Shown: piece after piece, positions 57,601-64,000 of the stretch | Layout of the letters: every line of letters starts with the position of its first letter | Numbering within the stretch: position 1 is the first letter of the stretch | Origin: Boswellia sacra | Lineage: Eukaryota > Streptophyta > Magnoliopsida > Sapindales > Burseraceae | Assembly (NCBI GenBank): GCA_013180625.2 | Contig: SNVD02009112.1 | Location: forward strand, 248,001-312,000 | Length of the DNA: 64,000 nucleotides | Direction: 5' to 3' | Position numbers and translations under genes: made by a program | Notes under the pieces: model-generated | The model's database searches: none | The model's input: only the letters and a program-made list of their open reading frames with translations | Told to the model about the DNA's origin: nothing

Positions 57601-58311
57601 ATGCCCCTCGCTGGAACACCATGGGTCGACGTGGACAGGGTGAGAACATTTATATTCACTGAGTTAGTATTTGCCATCTTATTTAAAATGTTGTGATTGA
57701 TTTCCATTTCCATGTTGTCAATTCGTTTTCAGCTCTATCTCCCAGTTCACCTCACCGATGATCATTGGGTGGCAGCTGAGGTGCAATTGAATCGCCGTCA
57801 CATTTCCATATACGACTCATCTATTGGTCATACTTCTGCAGACATAGTCATGCAGACAGTCCGGTGCCTCGCTGAGATACTACCCCGTATGGTGTCAATG
57901 GAGGTTTACGGTATTCCTGACTATCCCGCAACCCCATTTGACATTATGCGAATCGAGGACGTGGAGCAGGTGCCACAGCAGGAGCCTGGGGGAGGGGCAT
58001 GCGGCGTGTACTGTTTGAAGTACATCGAGTTCCTAGCGGGGGGCGTTCCACTGACTGAGATTAAGGCATTCCCGGACGACGAATGCCGAGAGAGAATGGC
58101 GGTACAACTTTGGCTCAGTCGCGAAAACCCACAGGCACAAGAGGCCGCCCCGACCATCACGGTGCCTAGACCTCCTGTGCCTCAGGGGCTGTTGCCTCAA
58201 CCGGTAGTGCCTGCTGATGTTGCAGCCACTACCGCGACTGCTGATGATGTGTTCGGGGATGTTATGACCACTATTGTCCATGACGACGTTGATTCAGCGG
58301 AGGTCGAGTAG
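54609..58311 (+). pseudogene. DUF1985 / Ulp1-type (C48) cysteine protease gene of the MULE, multi-exon
   Basis: Exons read so far: 54609-54879, 55002-55465, 55559-55711, 55806-56426, 56518-56664, then from about 56744, and a last exon 57733-58311. Exons 1-3 carry a plant mobile/DUF1985-like domain (EMFRATCFGFLLDI, LIRFSAHEFGLITGLRF). Exon 4 is dominated by PPPEGP repeats (55965-56235), and exon 5 by a leucine-rich coiled coil (LRELALLRAENKEM). The last exons carry the C48 protease: H at 57763 (DDHWV), D at 57814 (YDSS) and C at 58000 (GGACGVYCLKY), with a glutamine nearby. Ulp1 enzymes remove SUMO; the role inside MULEs is unknown. TAA at 55406-55408 falls in frame, and the frame near 57050 is unresolved, so at least one lesion or a wrong exon call exists. 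Confidence 0.8.
55965..56235 (+). repeat. 24-bp coding repeat encoding PPPEGP(S/A)A units
   Basis: About eleven imperfect units of the ccacctccggagggtccatc type. The region stays open in all plus frames and on the minus strand because of composition. Confidence 0.9.
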
Positions 58312-58516
58312 CAGCCGAGCATGTTGGGACCATGAGATCACCTATTTTTTTGTATATATTATGTTTAGTTACACATTTTTGTTTTGTTTATAGTTTCTGG
58401 ACATTAACACATTATTGTATAGTACATTTTTTTATAGTAGCACATGGTTACAATGTATAGTTGTACGAAAACTTGTAAATACACATTATTGTATAGTGAC
58501 ATTGTTTAATGGGCTA
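58312..58516. other. 3' flank of the Ulp1-type gene
   Basis: AT-rich, with repeated cacattattgtatagt strings. No gene. Confidence 0.5.
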
Positions 58517-58812
58517 ATCATACAGACCTCCCCTGGGTTTTAGCTTAATTTCATTCGTAAACACTGTTTACCAATTTTCATTACACGATACTCACGACTT
58601 TTTTGAAATTAATCATGGACACCCCTTCCGTTAGTTTTGCCGTTAATTGTATGAAAATAAATGTAATGAATAGAGTAGAAAAAAGTCTTTCTATCTAATT
58701 AGTTCTGCTGACCAGTCTCACAGGAGCTGCTCACAGAATCCAAGTGCTCTTCGCTGCCTCCCCTGCACTGCGCACGCTGATAGCAAGAGATCTTGAGTTG
58801 AGTTGATACAAA

Positions 58813-61074
58813 ATGAAGTTTAACATAGCAAACCCAACCACTGGTTGCCACAACAAGCTTGAGATCGATGATGATCAGAAGCCCGAGCTTTTTTTGATAG
58901 GAGGAGCTCCCAGGAATTTAGTACAGATGCTCTGGGTCTAGAATTCAAAGGATATGTTTTTAAGATCATGGGAGGCTGCGACAAGTAAGGATTCTCAATG
59001 AAACTAGGAGTTCTGACTCCTGGTCGTGTTCATCTTTTGTTTCAAAGAGGAACCTGTTGACCCAGGTATGGCAACCCAATAGGGGGGGCGAATTGGGTTT
59101 TTATTTATCAAAACGGATTTGTAAAATTTTTCTTGAAATATCAAAATTAGTTTACTCTTTCTTTAAGAATAAAGGTGAAGAATATGAAATTAGAAGTTAT
59201 GAAAGATGCAATCAAGAGAATAACAATAACGAACAATCACAAGTGCAAGTAAATATAAAGAGATAGGGATAGAGAGAGTGCAAACTCAATTTACATGGTT
59301 CGGCAAACCTTGCCTACGTCTACGGGCTCCTAGCTCCACAAGCTAGGCTTTCCACTAAGTTGTAAAAATCTTTACAACTTGCTTGATGAACAACCACACC
59401 AAGACTTTTTCTTCAACTCTTGACAACACCACACCAAGAGTTCTTCTTGATGAACAACCTCACCAAGGCAACTTCCTTCAACTCTTGATAACACCACACC
59501 AAGAGTTCTTCTTGATGAACAACCTCACCAAGGCAACTTTCTTCAACTCTTGATAACACACACCAAGAGTTCTCTCAAGGATAACTTTATCCTTTACAAG
59601 AAGATCTCACTCTCACCACAATACAAGAACAAAGATAATTTTTACAACAAAAGTACAACTCTCTTCAAAGAGTAGATAAAGAATATAAAAGCTCTCTAGA
59701 CTTGATATTTCTCTTGTTTTTTGCTTGATAGATGCCTCTATTACTCTGTTTGAATGCATGGGAGAAGGGCTCCTTTTATAGGCAAATGGGATGAACTTAA
59801 TCAAGTGAAGACACCAACTCCAAATTTTCTACCCACTGTAAAAACTGTAATCTTGTCTACCTCTTTTTTTAATGTTCTATTTGAAATTTGAAAATCTGAA
59901 AAACATAAAAGATCTTCACATTTGAATAAGCTTTCCAACGAATCAAGAATCAAGTCATTTGAATATTTGTAGCTCAAGATATGGCCAAAACACCATTCGG
60001 CGCTCATGTGAATTGATTTTTCTTCCATGTGTCAGTCCACCGACTTGCATGTGTATTATGTCGACCTTCCGTTTGAAATTTGAATTTCTTCAAAGAATAT
60101 GAAATGTGATCCATTGAATCATCTTTCCAATGCCACAAGAATCAAGTCATTTGGATATCTCTAGCTCAAGATATGGACAACACATCATTCGGTACTCATA
60201 TGAGTTGATTTTTCTTCTCTGTGTCAGTCCACCGAATTGCATGTCAATTATGTCGGCCTTCCATTTGAAATTTGAATTTCTTCAAAACATATAAAATGTG
60301 TCCCATTAAGTCCTTTTTCCAATGCCACAATAATCAAGTCATTTTGATATTTCTATCTTAAGATATGTCCAAAAGAGTATTCGGTGCTCATATCAGCTGC
60401 TTCCGTTTGTCTTTCAAATTGCATGATAATTTGGACAACCTTACACTTGAAATTTGAATTTCTTTAAAACATATGAAATGTTATAAATTGAGTAAAATTT
60501 CCAAAGGGTTAAGAATCACTTCATTTGGACATCTGTAGAAAAATATATGACCAATTGATTGAACATTACTCATGTGACACATTCCTTGAATCAAACCTTG
60601 TTCTTAAACTTTGGTGCCTTTAACATGTAGTATTCTCCTTAGATTCAACACTTCATTTTAATAAGCCTCATCTTGATTTTACAATTATTTCAATAATCTT
60701 ATTCTTGCACATAAATAAACATGTTAGTAAATCTCAATGAATCAATGTGTATTGTTATCATCAAAATTATCATGTAGCCTTAGGGCTAACAATCTCCCCT
60801 TGCTTCAGAGGTTATGGAAGGCGCAATGGAGAGCGAAGGAGGAAATCTGTTCATGGATGCATTGTTAGTCAAGATCTGTCTGTATTGAACTTGGTTATAG
60901 TTAAGAAGGATGAGAATGATCTACCTGGGTTGACAGACAGTGAAAACCCAAGGATGAGGGGTCCAAAGAGGGCATCCGAGATTAGGAAGCTTTTTAGCCT
61001 CTCAAAGGAGGATGATGTTCGGAAGGATGTGAACACCTACCACAGAACATTCACAACAATATCTGGCAAGAAAG
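58813..61074 (+). pseudogene. RPS6: 40S ribosomal protein S6 (eS6) retro-copy, captured and split
   Basis: 58813 reads [23 protein letters not shown], then, through frameshifts and stops, [12 protein letters not shown] and LTPGRV. After 60791 it resumes with [39 protein letters not shown] and [21 protein letters not shown], and breaks at SGKKV. The last part of the protein is missing. No intron is seen across either part, so the source was a processed (retrotransposed) copy. eS6 is a 40S subunit protein and a kinase target in its lost C-terminus. Loss of that tail, the stops and the LTR insertion rule out function. Confidence 0.92.
59055..60791 (-). mobile_element. Solo LTR, SIRE/Maximus-like Ty1-copia, inserted in the S6 copy
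   Basis: On the minus strand it starts TGTTAGCCCTAAGGCTACAT and ends TTGCCATACCTGGGTCAACA. The end includes aacccaattcgccccccctattggg, text typical of SIRE-like LTR 3' ends. It holds two long imperfect repeats (59400-59580 caccaagagttcttct; 59860-60450 tgaaatttgaatttctt). No coding sequence. Flanks gaacc and atctc do not match, so no target duplication is visible. Confidence 0.65.
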
Positions 61075-61254
61075 TTAGGGGTACCGTATGATGTCACTTA
61101 ACGGCAAAACTGACGGAAGGGGTGCCCATGATGAATTTCGAAAAAGTCAGGGCTACCGTATGATGAAAAGTAACAAAAAGTGTTTCCGAATGTAATTAAG
61201 TCAAAACCTAGGGGGGGTCTTTGTGATAGTACATACATGTTTCTCGTGTTTTCT

Positions 61255-62150
61255 GGTCCAACAACCATTGTATACAATGAGTATGTGTAAACTTTCCATT
61301 TCCTGCATGATTGAGACATATCATATCATATAAGTTCTGTGGACAAAAAATAATTACGAAATTGCTTGCAAAAGTCCAAAAAACAAGTGTTCTGCCAAAA
61401 CGCTCGACGACACTCGACATAAACACTCGACACTCGACTATCTTTGGCAACCGACACTCGTCAAGTTTGTCACTCGACGCACGTACTCGAAAGCTCGACA
61501 AAATAGTCTCCACGACTCTTGAAACACTCGACATGCATGGTTCGAGACATCTACAGGTCGGTTCCCCGTGTCCGACACTCGACTCTCGACACGCGACACA
61601 CGAACTTTCGACAATCCACAAGACCCTCGACGGCACTCGAACCCGTGACACTCGAACCTAGAATCGACGCAATGCCTAGACACTCGAAACCACCATCCGA
61701 ATTGTCGAGATTCGGTCCGACAGAACTTCTCGACACGACGAGACTTCTCGACACTCGACTAGACTCGACTAGACTCGACGACACTAGACAACACTCGAAG
61801 ACACTCGTCTTCTTCAACCTTCGACTGCGAAAACAGATTTTTGCACACCGACAGCCAATTTCCAGCATTTTTTCACACAGACGGCACTATCTCTACCCTT
61901 AGTTCACATACATAACCCATTTTTAAGCTATATAATTCGATCTGTTACTGGTTTCTTTGTTCTTTGTTTTGCTTTGTCTTTCTTCAAATTCGGCCTAAGG
62001 ATATGAAATAACAAAGATTTTGGGAATTTATTATAGGACAGGGGTATTTTTATCTTTTAGATACAAAAGTGTATATGGGATGAAAATTTTTCAGAACATG
62101 TCCATTTTTCAAATAAACCCCCTAAATTTGTCTATTTTCTCAATTTTTCC
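61255..62150 (-). repeat. Right terminal inverted repeat of the MULE
   Basis: About 0.9 kb, inverted relative to 49239-50321. It includes the reversed copy of the first transposase codons at about 61260-61310. Contains the fourth TCGA-rich array (61395-61815). Confidence 0.88.
61395..61815 (-). repeat. TCGAG-rich array in the right TIR
   Basis: Inverted counterpart of 49735-50180. The strict tandem portion (61740-61800) is shorter and reordered compared with the left end. Confidence 0.85.
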
Positions 62151-62160
62151 TAATTTTTTT

Positions 62161-64000
62161 AGGGTAGGAGAAGGCATTCACACAGCTTTTTGGCCTAAGG
62201 CATCAACATTTGCTATCATTGCCGCATCAGCAGCACTTACAATTCTAATAAACAAAGAAGAATAATAGAAAAGTGTTATCACTAAATTAAGTTGCATATC
62301 AACACCTAATATTCCAATCCAAAGTAACATAATGCCTAAAAGAATCACACCAATAGTAAATAATTATAAAATGACATAAACAAAGACCTAAAGGTGACAA
62401 AGTAATGTAAAGGGGAGGAAAATATATACAACCAAGGTAGAAAAGAAAAGAAAAGAAACGAAATTTGCAATTGCACATGCCTATTTCTCTTCCTCTTTTG
62501 GATATATAATAATAGAGATTAACTTACATTTTTATGGTCCATGATTTGATGCTCCGCCCTTTGAATATTTCAACCCTGCTTTTTGTTTCTAATAGAATTG
62601 CACAAACGTGTTCTGTAATATTGGATTGTTAAGTTCAAACTTGTAATAGTAAATAGTTGATAAGTGTTACCTTTCCCAATATGGTATCATAAATGTCTTT
62701 TTTAATTGTGCTCGGCAGCGAGACAACTTTATTTATTAGCGCAACCATTTATTACGAAAGGTTTATTTGTTATTGGAGGTTGAACTTGACTAAATCATTA
62801 AAAGAAATTATAATTTTTTTAATTGGAAAACTACTTTCTAGTTTAGTTATTTTCTCACGTTTATGAAAAATGAACGAGGTAATTTTAATTATTATCCTCG
62901 AATTTCATTTTAATTTCAATTGGAGAATACCTATATGTTTTTCATGAATAACATCTTAAAAAATGATATTCTAGGGAGTGAAAATGATAATTTTTGTATA
63001 ACTTCAGGAGTGTGATTGATGAAAAATTTATAGTCGTTCTTCAATTAAAAATTAAGCCAAAACTATTAGGCACTTATTGATATTATTCCAAATATATATG
63101 AATAGAGTAAATTAAAACATATTAACCAGTAATTAGCCAAAATAAGGGAAAAGAAAAGGATAGAAAAAGAAAGAACATATATTAATTAGGCTTCGACAAA
63201 CTCTCGTTACAGACAATATTAACAACAACGGAAATTTTTTATTGTGTTGGATGAACAACGAATGAGAAAGTAAGGTAATAAGAGAACGTGCCAAAATCAC
63301 GTAGATATATGAATGAGAATGCTTACTTTTCATGAATGACCCACTTACAACAAATATTATTTTAACTTAAAAGCTTAATCCTGTAGATAAGTTCATCGAA
63401 TAGTCCAAAAAATAGTATACGATCAATCTTCTAATGTCCACTTCCACTTAAATATACAGAAGTGCGATCGCTCTCAACATTTTCAGATTTCTTATATTAA
63501 ATGGGTCATGTAATGATCGACCACTTTTACTAGGATATCCTTTTATCAACAACATGTTGTAGAACTATTGTATGTTGTTGACAACACATAGTCGCAGACT
63601 ACAAGTGCTATATATCACTTTAGACTCTATAATATTTATGCTGTAAGATTCATGTTGATATTTAATTACCAAAGACTTTTTAAATGAAACATACGTATTA
63701 CATTAGTTTTACATCAAACCATAATATTATACGCTCATTTGGCCTAAATTTTTTTCTTAACTATGATTAGGGATATTTCATGTCAACCCTCAAATAAAAG
63801 TTGAATTCTTTTTCTCTATGACAAGTTTTAATAAACATTAAATAACCATCGAAATGATCACTAAGTTTACCGGAAACTAACATTAATTATTTATTAATTA
63901 TGTACAAGCGTCACTGCCATTAATGTAAGTTCAAGTTTATGTGACTTAAAATTTAATAATTCTACATGTGAAACAAGCCCGCAATAGTCCACAGCAGAGA
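62161..64000 (+). repeat. Duplicated segment, copy C continuation
   Basis: Continues copy C after the MULE and aligns with 44711-48095 through many blocks, without the 72-bp repeat (45589) or the 47141 element. Copy C ends at the window edge with text matching the promoter-like region before the 48211 exon. Non-coding within the window. Confidence 0.75.

Larger units (their letters stand above)
58517..61215. mobile_element. Nested TIR element carrying a captured S6 ribosomal-protein copy
   Basis: The left end 58517-58648 and right end 61096-61215 are inverted repeats of about 120-130 bp. Shared blocks include caccccttccgt(t/c)agttttgccgttaa and agac(c)tcccc...gggttttagcttaatt. No transposase. 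The interior is an S6 pseudogene split by a solo LTR. No clear target duplication is seen at the outer borders, which are uncertain by about 10-15 bp. Host-gene capture between TIRs is Pack-MULE-like behaviour, but the superfamily is not proven. Confidence 0.7.
49239..62150 (+). mobile_element. Large Mutator-like element (MULE) with transposase and Ulp1-type protease genes
   Basis: A 12.9-kb element with terminal inverted repeats starting GGAAAAATTGAGAAAATAGA. Flanks TACTTTTTTT (49229-49238) and TAATTTTTTT (62151-62160) agree at 9 of 10 bases, within the Mutator 9-11 bp range. Paralogous text (gggta...agggtaggag at 44699-44723) shows the uninterrupted site. Both genes run on the plus strand: transposase 50269-53098, then a DUF1985/Ulp1-type gene 54609-58311. 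MULEs carrying Ulp1-like genes are known from Arabidopsis (Kaonashi) and cucurbits (CUMULE). A second TIR element is nested at about 58517-61215. Confidence 0.92.

Overview
This is nuclear DNA from a flowering plant, most likely a eudicot. It has intron-split host genes with GT-AG introns, AT-rich spacers, and several plant retrotransposon lineages (Tnt1-like, another Ty1-copia group, a SIRE-like solo LTR, and a Tat-like Ty3-gypsy element). It also holds hAT and Mutator DNA transposons. Species cannot be fixed from the sequence. Only two host genes look intact: a ZIFL-type major facilitator transporter (12150-16379, 17 exons, 479 codons) and NCA1, the RING/TPR chaperone of catalase (29850-32597, 7 exons, 390 codons). 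Broken host genes are a BAHD acyltransferase (2446-3718), an ARM-repeat gene relic of the ARIA type (about 35520-36596), a signal-peptide first exon (48211-48309), and a captured, intronless ribosomal protein S6 copy (58813-61074).

Layout. 1-2299: 3' part of a decayed Tnt1-like Ty1-copia element. 2446-3718: BAHD pseudogene. 4347-5337: internally deleted hAT element with an exact 8-bp target duplication. 5621-10865: second Tnt1-like element with two LTRs. Its leader carries a 38-bp palindrome made of two Tn5 mosaic ends, which is the Nextera mate-pair junction adapter and so an assembly artefact. 12150-16379: ZIFL gene. 16998-19512: solo LTR flanked by ATTAG. 20301-28548: Tat-like Ty3-gypsy element on the minus strand with CCCTT duplications. 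It keeps gag-protease but has lost reverse transcriptase, RNase H and most of integrase, and carries a spliced antisense gene. 29850-32597: NCA1. 32976-33836 and 34211-35079: non-autonomous TIR elements. 35671-36316: a double foldback element inside the ARM gene relic. 38399-43538: Ty1-copia element with non-canonical TA...CT LTR ends and a single in-frame stop. 43.5-49.2 kb and 62.2-64 kb: copies of a locally duplicated segment. 49239-62150: a 12.9-kb Mutator-like element with about 1-kb terminal inverted repeats, a MuDR-type transposase gene and a second gene ending in a Ulp1-type (C48) cysteine protease. Nested in it is a TIR element carrying the S6 copy, itself split by a solo LTR.

How it fits together. 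From 34 kb onward the window is a tandemly duplicated, largely gene-emptied segment that different transposons have hit at different times. Paralogous copies act as empty sites and confirm the borders of three insertions. The two parts most worth study are the Mutator-like element with its Ulp1 partner gene and TCGA-rich repeats, and the gag-only Tat derivative whose antisense gene has kept its exon structure.
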